From contig NZ_LSIC01000140.1 in the NCBI RefSeq assembly GCF_001556045.1, positions 3,384 to 67,383 of the forward strand: DNA of 64,000 nucleotides. Direction: 5' to 3'. A program made the position numbers and the translations under genes. Position 1 is the stretch's first letter; each line of letters starts with the position of its first letter. This DNA comes from Bradyrhizobium sp. CCH5-F6. Its GTDB lineage: Bacteria > Pseudomonadota > Alphaproteobacteria > Rhizobiales > Xanthobacteraceae. Of this stretch, positions 57,215-64,000 are shown one piece after another. Below the pieces are notes generated by a model. It was not told the DNA's origin. It did no database searches and saw only the letters and a list, made by a program, of their open reading frames with translations.

Positions 57215-57599
57215 GCGAGCCGGCCATCGCGGCTATATCGGTGCACGTCCGTTGAACGGCAGCCGTACCCCGCAGCACGTCCAGAACATCGTGATCCGCG
57301 ACTATGCGCGGCGGAAGAACCTGCATTATCTGCTGAGCGCCGCCGAGCACACCATGCCCGGCAGCTACATGGTGCTCGAGGACATCCTGGACGAGCTGCC
57401 GCGGCTGCGCGGCCTGATCCTCTACAGCATCTTCATGCTGCCGCCCGAAGAGGCGCGGCGGCGGCAGATCTACGACCGCGTGCTGCGCGAGGGCTGCGAC
57501 CTCCACGCAGCGGTCGAGGAGATCACGCTGTCGTCGCAGAAGGACATCCAGGCGGTCGAGGACATCCTGCTCGTCAACAAATTCGCGACCATCCTGTGA
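57207..57599 (+). CDS. Small protein of the LIC12192-like sporadic carbohydrate cluster family
   Basis: 130 residues beginning MAERAGHRGYIGARPLNGSR, overlapping the oxygenase gene by 8 nt. Segments such as IGARPLNGSRTPQHVQNIVIRDYARR, AEHTMPGSYMVLEDIL and GLILYSIFMLPP match the small protein I recall as LIC12192, which co-occurs with the oxygenase and is of unknown biochemical role. No membrane segment or signal peptide. Likely an auxiliary or regulatory component of the pathway. Confidence 0.78.
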   Translation: MAERAGHRGYIGARPLNGSRTPQHVQNIVIRDYARRKNLHYLLSAAEHTMPGSYMVLEDILDELPRLRGLILYSIFMLPPEEARRRQIYDRVLREGCDLHAAVEEITLSSQKDIQAVEDILLVNKFATIL

Positions 57600-57624
57600 C
57601 GATGGCGCGGAGCGGTTGACGATC

Positions 57625-58290
57625 ATGGCCGAGATCAACCTGCTGCAGCCGATGCACGCGTCGACCAAGCGGAATTACGTGCAGCGGGTCATCGAGCACG
57701 ACAAGGCGGAATCCGCCACCATCGCGCGGCAATGGGGGCGCGACTATTGGGACGGCGACCGGCGCTACGGCTACGGCGGCTATCGCTATGACGGCCGGTG
57801 GCGTCCGCTGGCCCAGACCCTGATCGATCGCTACGGCATCAAGCCGGGAATGAGCGTGCTCGACGTCGGCTGCGGCAAGGGCTACCTGCTCTACGAGTTC
57901 ACCCAGCTCGTCCCCGATCTGAGGATCGCCGGCATCGACATCTCCGAATATGGCATCGCCAACGCCAAGGAGGAGGTGCGGCCGCGGTTGAAGGTCGGCA
58001 GTGCCGTCGAGCTCCCCTATCCTGATCGAAGCTTCGATCTCGTCGTGTCGCTCGGCGTGCTGCACAATCTTCCGCTCGAGGACGTATTCCGCGCCGTGTC
58101 GGAGATCGAGCGGGTCGGACGCGAAACCTCGAAATATCTGATGGTCGAATCCTTCCGCAACGAGCGCGAGAAGGCGAATCTGCTTTACTGGCAGCTCACC
58201 TGCCTGAGCTTCCACGGTCCTGAGACATGGGCCTGGATCTACGACAAATGCGGATACCGGGGCGACCATGGGTTCATCTTCTTCGAATGA
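57625..58290 (+). CDS. Class I SAM-dependent methyltransferase
   Basis: 221 residues from the ATG at 57625, preceded by GGAGCGG. SAM motif I VLDVGCGKGYLLYEF at 79-93, GIDISEYGI as motif II, and SFDLVVSLGVLHNL as motif IV. An N-terminal aromatic/glycine-rich stretch (YWDGDRRYGYGGYRYDGRW) precedes the fold. Probably methylates a sugar or amino sugar of the cluster. Overlaps the next gene by 23 nt. Confidence 0.87.
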   Translation: MAEINLLQPMHASTKRNYVQRVIEHDKAESATIARQWGRDYWDGDRRYGYGGYRYDGRWRPLAQTLIDRYGIKPGMSVLDVGCGKGYLLYEFTQLVPDLRIAGIDISEYGIANAKEEVRPRLKVGSAVELPYPDRSFDLVVSLGVLHNLPLEDVFRAVSEIERVGRETSKYLMVESFRNEREKANLLYWQLTCLSFHGPETWAWIYDKCGYRGDHGFIFFE

Positions 58291-58843
58291 GGCCGGCCTG
58301 CGCCGGACGACGTCGTTACGCGCCCAAAATCCCGAAGTGTACTATTCGGACGACGAAATCGTCACGGCGGACGACTCAACGATCGCGGAGCTGAAGCGCA
58401 TCGCGGCCGCCAACCCGCGTCTGCGCAGCCGGCTGTGCACGCATCCGGATCCCTCTTCCGGCCTGCACGAGATGCTGATCGTGCATCATCGCGAGGCCTA
58501 TGTGCGGCCTCACAAGCATTTTGGCAAACCTGAATCCTTCCACGTGATCGAGGGCACCGCACAGGTCGTGATCTTCGAGGATGACGGCCGCATTCGCGAC
58601 GTGCTCGAAATGGCGCCCTACGGTCAGGGCAAGCGCTGCTACTATCGCATGCCGGAAAAGGTCTTCCACTCGATCCTGATCACCTCGGAGTGGCTGGTGT
58701 TTCACGAAACCACCGCCGGCCCGTTCGATCCCTCCCGCACCGCATTTCCCGACTGGGCCCCCGACGGCAGCGACGCTGCCGCGGTCCAGGACTACGTCGC
58801 GAGGACCGGCGCGCTTGCTGCGCAGCGTCTGGCGACACTGTAG
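58268..58843 (+). CDS. WbuC-family cupin
   Basis: 191 residues; small beta-barrel metalloprotein type found beside O-antigen genes. Cupin metal ligands are in the motif PHKHFGKPESFHVIEGTAQVVIFEDDGRI; YRMPEKVFHSILITSEWLVFHETTAGPFDPSRTAFPDWAP follows and is typical of WbuC. The enzymatic role of the family is not settled. Overlaps the methyltransferase gene by 23 nt and ends the tightly packed portion of the operon. Confidence 0.85.
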   Translation: MGSSSSNEAGLRRTTSLRAQNPEVYYSDDEIVTADDSTIAELKRIAAANPRLRSRLCTHPDPSSGLHEMLIVHHREAYVRPHKHFGKPESFHVIEGTAQVVIFEDDGRIRDVLEMAPYGQGKRCYYRMPEKVFHSILITSEWLVFHETTAGPFDPSRTAFPDWAPDGSDAAAVQDYVARTGALAAQRLATL

Positions 58844-59226
58844 AGTTGACCCTATAGCTGCTCTACGATCCCTCGTCGTGGGACTTGTCGGCGGATTGGC
58901 TTGGATGGTGGCGCCGGAACGGACTGACGTCACGAAACAAGCCTAGACCACCTTCGAGCGAACCGACGCCGCCCCAGTTGACAAGAATGGACGCACCCTT
59001 TCTGGTGCGGCGGTGCAAGCGCAGAGATACAGCATGCACTCTCAACCATTAGATGAACTGGCGGGATTGCTCGGCTAGGCCCCTGATGGTAAATGCGTGA
59101 ACTGTTGCCCAGAGGCAATTGGGGGCTACGGGTGTTCCAGATTGGCTTACGCATTTCCGATTTGTATGCCGCCGTCGGCGCTGCATTCGCGATCCGCTTT
59201 GTGCTCGCGAGCGCCGGATCGTTCTA
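58844..59226. other. Gap ahead of the low-GC membrane-protein gene
   Basis: 383 bases with no recognisable gene. A short plus-strand frame reading CRVDPIAALRSLVVGLVGGLAWMVAPERTD and ending in TAG at about 58946 may be the remnant of a membrane protein, but evidence is weak. The next gene may start inside this stretch (TTG at 59119). No clear promoter seen. Confidence 0.4.
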
Positions 59227-61197
59227 GTGCAGTACACCAGAGAATTCTCGATTGCTGCGAGAGCGGTCGTGGCCGCCCTTCTTGCATGCGCCGTCGCCTA
59301 TGTGGTGCTGCTGCTGTTGAAGAACCATCTTCCATCGTTTCAGTGGAACTTCGACGACGCCTTTGATCTGTCGGCAGCGCAGAAGAATTGCGACGCATGC
59401 AAGAAGGCCTTCTACGGATCGTTCTTCCTGGCCGCGCCGATCGCAGCCGCGGCTGCGCTGTACACAACGCATCGATCGTCGGGCTCAATGGCGCTGAGCA
59501 CGATTACGGCCGGATTGGTTTACCTGGCGCTCCATGCAGCCAACGATCGCAACAGCTACGCGATCGCACTGATTGTTCTCGCAGTCGCTGCCGTCACGGT
59601 TGCCGTCAATCGACGGGCCCATACCTACTTCCCGCCCGTGACGTCCTCGACTGACGCCCCGTTCACCGTGGCGTTGATCGATCTGCTTCCAGTCGCATTC
59701 CTTGCCCTGCTACTGATCCCGTCAGACCTGGAACGCGTCACCTCGGTTGTGCGGGACGAGTCGCACAAGGTCAGCTACTTCGTAGGACCGGCGCTGTACG
59801 GCTACGCGCCGGGCCTCATTCCAGGGCTGGACTACCATTCGCACTATGGCCCGGCGCTCGGCTGGTTCTTCCACCTGATCATGGGTGATGGCTGGAAATC
59901 CGCGGCCATGCGGGCCGTCGGATTGAATATTGCGATCACGCTGGCGGTCTATATCCAAGCTTACTTTCTTCTGTCCTATCTGGTCCGATCGAGACTCGCA
60001 TCAATCGGAATCGTCACGGCTCTTGCTGTGTTGGCGTTCTCCACCACCAATCACTTCTATTCGCCCTCGGCCTATCCCACGCGGTTTCCACTGCTGATCG
60101 TTTTCGTGCTCGCAATCGGTTTGCACTGCGCCGATCCCAAGCGTCCGGCGTGGTTGATCGTGTCGGGGCTCCTGTGTGCGCTTTCGCTACTCTGGCAAAC
60201 CGAGATAGGGCTTTTCATTTTCGTGACGGGGACTTTCGTTGCGGCGATCGCCGGAGGTTTCCCAAGTTACCGCAATGCGCTTATTTTCGCCGTCACATCG
60301 ATTGTGGCGGCCGTCTTGCTGTGCCTGCTGATGTTCGGACCCCGAGTCCTTTCCCTGACCTTCCTGATCGAATGCTTCCGTCCCCTCGTGCTGTATGGCA
60401 CGGGGTGGGGAAGTACCCCCATCAAATGGACCCTGAACTGGAGCGTGATCTACGATCTTCCGCTCCAGATCGTCGGATGCATCACGGTCGGATGGGGCTC
60501 GATCCGGCTGTCACGGCCGTCTGACTCTCGGCGGGACCGGTTTATGTCGGGAGTGCTCATGGCGCTATCGATGATCGGCATCGCGCTGATGATCAAATGG
60601 GTCAACCGAACATACGACGCAGTCTGGCACCAGAATGCGTTGCCGCTTGTGATTGTGTCGGCATGGTGGGTCCATCAATTCGCCGCGGCCTGGCAGCCCT
60701 CGTTCAAAAGGACCGCAGGAGCTGCCATGACCGTAGCGACCATTGCCACGCTGGTGTTCGTGCAGGACCGCCACAATCCCCACCCCTACGGCCTGAGATC
60801 GTATGTGTACTATCCGAGCCTCCTCATGCGCCCATTCGTGACGCCATCCGTCGAAACGTGGCAGGAGGACTTTGGTCGCATCACAGACACCGAGACGAAA
60901 TTCATCCAGGACAACTCCAAGCCGGATGAGCGGGTGCTGGTGGTCGCCATGCTGGATTGGGCCTATCTCGCGCAGGCCCATCGAGCTCCACAGGCTTATT
61001 TCATGCCGCTGATGGTGGCTTTCGACGAGCACTATGTGGATCGCTCGTTCAATGGCGCAAACCGGCTGTTTTTTGATAACATCGTAGAGACCCGCGCCGA
61101 GCTACCGCGTGTCCGCGAGACCCTGGAACGCCTCAAGCGAGATTTTGTCGCCGTAGAATCCCGGGGCAATCTGACTCTCTACCAGAGGCGGCGCTGA
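59227..61197 (+). CDS. Multi-span membrane protein, possible GT-C-type glycosyltransferase
   Basis: 656 residues from the GTG at 59227; a TTG at 59119 would add 36. About twelve hydrophobic helices are visible, with extracytoplasmic-looking loops. Segments such as NFDDAFDLSAAQKN near the N-terminus and PGLIPGLDYHSHYGPALGWFFHLIMGDG suggest a membrane glycosyltransferase-like fold, but no family was recognised with certainty. Two sample lines of the gene have 50-53% GC against about 65% in the neighbouring sugar genes, a sign of separate origin. Likely transfers or processes a lipid-linked sugar (inference). Confidence 0.78.
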   Translation: MQYTREFSIAARAVVAALLACAVAYVVLLLLKNHLPSFQWNFDDAFDLSAAQKNCDACKKAFYGSFFLAAPIAAAAALYTTHRSSGSMALSTITAGLVYLALHAANDRNSYAIALIVLAVAAVTVAVNRRAHTYFPPVTSSTDAPFTVALIDLLPVAFLALLLIPSDLERVTSVVRDESHKVSYFVGPALYGYAPGLIPGLDYHSHYGPALGWFFHLIMGDGWKSAAMRAVGLNIAITLAVYIQAYFLLSYLVRSRLASIGIVTALAVLAFSTTNHFYSPSAYPTRFPLLIVFVLAIGLHCADPKRPAWLIVSGLLCALSLLWQTEIGLFIFVTGTFVAAIAGGFPSYRNALIFAVTSIVAAVLLCLLMFGPRVLSLTFLIECFRPLVLYGTGWGSTPIKWTLNWSVIYDLPLQIVGCITVGWGSIRLSRPSDSRRDRFMSGVLMALSMIGIALMIKWVNRTYDAVWHQNALPLVIVSAWWVHQFAAAWQPSFKRTAGAAMTVATIATLVFVQDRHNPHPYGLRSYVYYPSLLMRPFVTPSVETWQEDFGRITDTETKFIQDNSKPDERVLVVAMLDWAYLAQAHRAPQAYFMPLMVAFDEHYVDRSFNGANRLFFDNIVETRAELPRVRETLERLKRDFVAVESRGNLTLYQRRR

Positions 61198-61432
61198 CCG
61201 CGACAACCACCTGCCTGTGGACCTTGCATGAGCGGCCTACGGATACCGCCCGGGCCGGACCTGCATGTCTTGCAAGACCTCCCGCCGGCTGATACCTGCT
61301 CCCGGCACAGCAGACGCCGGTCGGGTTCCTCCCGCCGGGGATTGGATGTATCCGGCGCAGACCAAGCCATTGCCGGCGACACCGGTTTCATCGAAGATCG
61401 CTCCGTCAATCCGTCTACACGTGAGAAAAGCC

Positions 61433-62650
61433 GTGACCGACCATTGCCGCCTTTGCCATTCGACCAACCTGCGACCGGTCATCGACCTCGGCCTGATGCC
61501 GATTGCGCATCGGCTTCGGCACAGCCGAAACGAGCAGGAGGAGCGCTATCCGTTCGAGGTGCTGGCATGCGGCGAGTGCGGCCTGCCGCAGATCGTCAAG
61601 CCGATCGATCCGGACATCCTGTATCGCCAGTTCAATTACAATTTCAGCAGCTGGAAGCCGGAGCCGCACCAGGCGGACGAGCTCGATACCATCGCGAAAT
61701 TCTCGAAGCATCAGTCCGTGTTCGAGATCGGATGCAACGACGGCCTGTTCATGGACAAGCTGCGCGAACGCGGCGCGCAGGTTCTGGTGGGCGTGGAGCC
61801 CAACCCGGTGTCGGGCAAGATCGCGCGAGAGCGCGGCATCAAGGTTTACTCCGACATGATCAGCCCGGCGCTGTGTCATGACGCTGTCGCCGAGGCCGGC
61901 AAGTTCGACCTCGTGGTCTCGCGCCAGGTGCTGGAGCACATCGTCGATTTCGAGAACTTCTTCGACTGCGTGAAGATCGCACTGCGCGAGGACGGGCTGC
62001 TGTTCATCGACGTGCCTGATTTCGCTCCCGGGTCGACGGCAGGCGACCTCTCCGTCCTCTGGGAGGAGCACGTCAGCTATTTCACCGAACCAACCCTGCT
62101 CGCACTACTGGCGCGCCACGGCTTCGAGGCGGTGTCGGTGAAGAAGTACAATTTCAGCGGCGGCAGTCTCGCCATCGCAGCCCGCCGTGCCGCAGGCGAC
62201 GTGACGCCGCCGCCTGCGCCGTCCGGCGTCGGCGAGAAATTCGGTCAGCGCGCAAGGGAATATGGGGCGCGTCTTCGTCCGATCCTCGCCAAGGCCCGCG
62301 CCAATGGTGCCGAAATCGCCATTTACGGAGCCGGCTGCCGCGCCTGCACCTTCACCAATGCGCACGAGCTGGCGGATCTCGTCGACCTCTCGGTCGACGA
62401 CCAGAAGGAGCGCCAGGGCCTGTTCCTGCCCGGCACCGGCATTCCGATCCGCTCGCCGGAGGACCTTGCCGGCAAGTCGGGTCCGCTCGTCTGCCTTCTC
62501 GCCGTGAACCAGGAGAACGAAGCCAAGGTCAGCAGCCGGTTGCGCGAGAACGTGAAGCGGCCTCTCCACATCGTTTCAATCTTCGCGCCGTCCGACATCT
62601 GGAGCGAGCTCGATCGTCTCGAGGCGGCCGCAGGGTCGCCGCATGGCTGA
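61433..62650 (+). CDS. Zinc-binding SAM-dependent C-methyltransferase, second copy
   Basis: 405 residues if started at the GTG at 61433 (VTDHCRLCHS). An ATG at 61346 and a start at 61265 are alternatives that add non-conserved sequence. Same architecture as the gene at 43932: zinc cysteines Cys5, Cys8, Cys46, Cys49; SAM motif VFEIGCNDGLFM at 96-107; catalytic signature WEEHVSYF; C-terminal domain with IAIYGAGCRACTFTN. It probably methylates a different position or sugar from the first copy. Its last 8 nt overlap the next methyltransferase gene. Confidence 0.88.
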   Translation: MTDHCRLCHSTNLRPVIDLGLMPIAHRLRHSRNEQEERYPFEVLACGECGLPQIVKPIDPDILYRQFNYNFSSWKPEPHQADELDTIAKFSKHQSVFEIGCNDGLFMDKLRERGAQVLVGVEPNPVSGKIARERGIKVYSDMISPALCHDAVAEAGKFDLVVSRQVLEHIVDFENFFDCVKIALREDGLLFIDVPDFAPGSTAGDLSVLWEEHVSYFTEPTLLALLARHGFEAVSVKKYNFSGGSLAIAARRAAGDVTPPPAPSGVGEKFGQRAREYGARLRPILAKARANGAEIAIYGAGCRACTFTNAHELADLVDLSVDDQKERQGLFLPGTGIPIRSPEDLAGKSGPLVCLLAVNQENEAKVSSRLRENVKRPLHIVSIFAPSDIWSELDRLEAAAGSPHG

Positions 62651-63848
62651 CGACAAGCTCTTCAACTACTACGAACGTCAGGATGTTCTGCCGACGTTCG
62701 GAAATTTCAAGTCGTCCGCCGAGCTCGAAGCCTATGCCAGCCAGCGGCGCGAGCTGTTTTCGGACAAGCTGGTGCTGCCGCCGCGGCTGTTCCGCAATGC
62801 CGAGGTGCTCGAGTTCGGTCCTGATTCCGGCGAGAATGCTCTGGTGTTCGCGGGCTGGGGCGCGAACATGACGCTCGCCGAACCGAACCGGCTTGCGCAC
62901 CCGAAGATCCAGGCCTATTTCGCACATTTCGACCTGACCGAGCGTCTCCGCGAGCTCGTACTTGCCGATGTCGAGGGATTCCGCCACGACCGCGGTTTCG
63001 ACATCATCGATGCCGAGGGGTTCATCTACACGGTCCAGCCCACCGAGACCTGGCTCGGCATCTTCCACCGGCTGCTCAATCCGGACGGTTACGGCGTCGT
63101 GTCCTACTACGAGCGTTATGGCGGCTTCTTCGAGCTCGCGCTCAAGGCGATCCATGCGGCCGGCAAGGCATTGACGGGCCGTCCTGCGCTGGAGACGGCG
63201 AAGCTGCTTTTCGAGCCGAAGTGGAACAGCATTCCGCACACCCGCAGCTTCGAATCCTGGCTGATGGACGTGCTCGAGAATCCGTTCGTCCGGTACCGGT
63301 ATTTTCTCGATGCGGCAGCCCTCTGCACGGCGGCGCATGAGCAAGGCTTCGACATCCATTCGGCCTGGCCGGCCTATCGCGACAGCCTGGACGTCTACTG
63401 GCACAAGAAAGTCTTGTCCGACGACGAGAAGCTGCGGCGCGCAACGCGCCATCTCGACCGCAGCCGCCTGAGCTTCCTCGGCGGACGAAAGCTCTACCTG
63501 GTCGGCAAGCCCGATGCCGTGGAGGCGATCTCGGCATTGATCGAGTCGCTGGTTCTCGACGTTGACGCAACGATCGACGATCCCTTCGGCGAGAGCCTGC
63601 CGCGCGTGATCGCGAGCCTTGCGTCCTTGCGCCAGACGATCCGGACGGCGGACATTCTCGCCGACAATGCTCCCGACATCGACGCCATCCTTGCGACTCT
63701 GGACAGTTTCCACCGCATCTTTAGCGCGATCGGGCGACGGGATGCGTCCGCGGTCACGGCCCTCACCCAGACCGATCCAGCCTTCATCAACACCTGGGGA
63801 CAGCCGGCGCACTTCCTCGTGGTCCGGAAGCGCTTCAAGGGATCATAG
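62643..63848 (+). CDS. SAM-dependent methyltransferase-like protein
   Basis: 401 residues. SAM-binding segment VLEFGPDSGENALVFAGWGANMTLAEPN near 55-82 and DIIDAEGFIYTVQPTETWLGIFHRLLNPDGYGVVSYYERYGG as the core. The C-terminal 150 residues (SLVLDVDATIDDPFGESLPRVIASLASLRQ) form an all-helical region of unknown function. It overlaps the upstream gene by 8 nt, so it is co-translated with the C-methyltransferase. Confidence 0.82.
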   Translation: MADDKLFNYYERQDVLPTFGNFKSSAELEAYASQRRELFSDKLVLPPRLFRNAEVLEFGPDSGENALVFAGWGANMTLAEPNRLAHPKIQAYFAHFDLTERLRELVLADVEGFRHDRGFDIIDAEGFIYTVQPTETWLGIFHRLLNPDGYGVVSYYERYGGFFELALKAIHAAGKALTGRPALETAKLLFEPKWNSIPHTRSFESWLMDVLENPFVRYRYFLDAAALCTAAHEQGFDIHSAWPAYRDSLDVYWHKKVLSDDEKLRRATRHLDRSRLSFLGGRKLYLVGKPDAVEAISALIESLVLDVDATIDDPFGESLPRVIASLASLRQTIRTADILADNAPDIDAILATLDSFHRIFSAIGRRDASAVTALTQTDPAFINTWGQPAHFLVVRKRFKGS

Positions 63849-63851
63849 CCA

Positions 63852-63953
63852 GTGAGGCCAGGCATTGGCATCATCGGAACGGGCATGGTCGGCCAGATGT
63901 GCCACCTCGCCAATTTCGCAGCCAATCCCGCCTGCCGCGTCGTGGTGACCTGA
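63852..63953 (+). pseudogene. Truncated Gfo/Idh/MocA-type oxidoreductase start
   Basis: A GTG start 3 bases after the preceding stop opens a frame that reads a Rossmann beginning (GIGIIGTGMVGQMCHLANFAANPACRVV) of a Gfo/Idh/MocA sugar dehydrogenase, then hits TGA after 33 codons. The following bases, TGAGCCCCGGTATTTCCTCC, do not continue the fold and could be the end of an inserted element. The window ends 47 bases later, so the interruption cannot be confirmed. Confidence 0.6.
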
Positions 63954-64000
63954 GCCCCGGTATTTCCTCCAAAAATGGGTAGAGTCCATAACCCGGATTG

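Overview
The window reads as chromosomal DNA of a high-GC alphaproteobacterium in the Rhizobiales. Bradyrhizobium or a close relative is the best guess, from the protein sequences, the gene order (adk after secY, no rpsD between rpsK and rpoA) and Rhizobiales-type palindromic repeats in the spacers. No ribosomal RNA, tRNA, CRISPR array or complete insertion sequence was found.

Positions 1-4417 hold an assorted flank: a Do/DegQ periplasmic protease running off the left edge, an HxlR-type regulator divergent from a quinone-oxidoreductase-like gene, a short-chain dehydrogenase and a small unknown protein. Positions 4513-24804 (minus strand) form one continuous translation superoperon of 32 genes, from rpsL, rpsG, fusA and tuf through the S10, spc and alpha blocks to rpoA and rplQ, closed by a clear intrinsic terminator. 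Two unusual members sit in it: a second, divergent SecY paralogue overlapping secY and adk by 4 nt each, and an adenylate kinase with a roughly 90-residue lysine/alanine-rich, histone-H1-like tail. Five spacers in this operon carry palindromic repeats of two families, each just 3' of a stop codon.

Positions 25663-29878 hold an ABC exporter with strongly acidic ends and a flavin oxidoreductase fused to a methyltransferase. Positions 30071-43606 (minus strand) carry the second core block, secE-nusG-rplK-rplA-[2-hydroxyacid dehydrogenase]-rplJ-rplL-rpoB-rpoC. It has a good promoter ahead of secE, a structured leader ahead of rplJ, a perfect 14-bp stem between rplL and rpoB, and a terminator after rpoC.

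From 43932 to the right edge lies a surface-carbohydrate gene cluster. Three minus-strand genes (Zn-binding sugar C-methyltransferase, flippase-like membrane protein, GmhA-like SIS isomerase) diverge from a long plus-strand series of mostly overlapping genes. These encode two epimerases/dehydratases, a nucleotidyltransferase-sugar kinase fusion in the reverse order of HldE, a HAD phosphatase, an APH-fold kinase, a split transketolase, two DegT aminotransferases, a 2OG-Fe(II) oxygenase, a small LIC12192-like protein, a methyltransferase and a WbuC-like cupin. A lower-GC membrane protein and two more methyltransferases follow. Together they suggest synthesis of an unusual, possibly heptose-derived and aminated or methylated sugar for a surface polysaccharide. 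The right edge ends in an oxidoreductase reading frame broken after 33 codons, possibly by an insertion.
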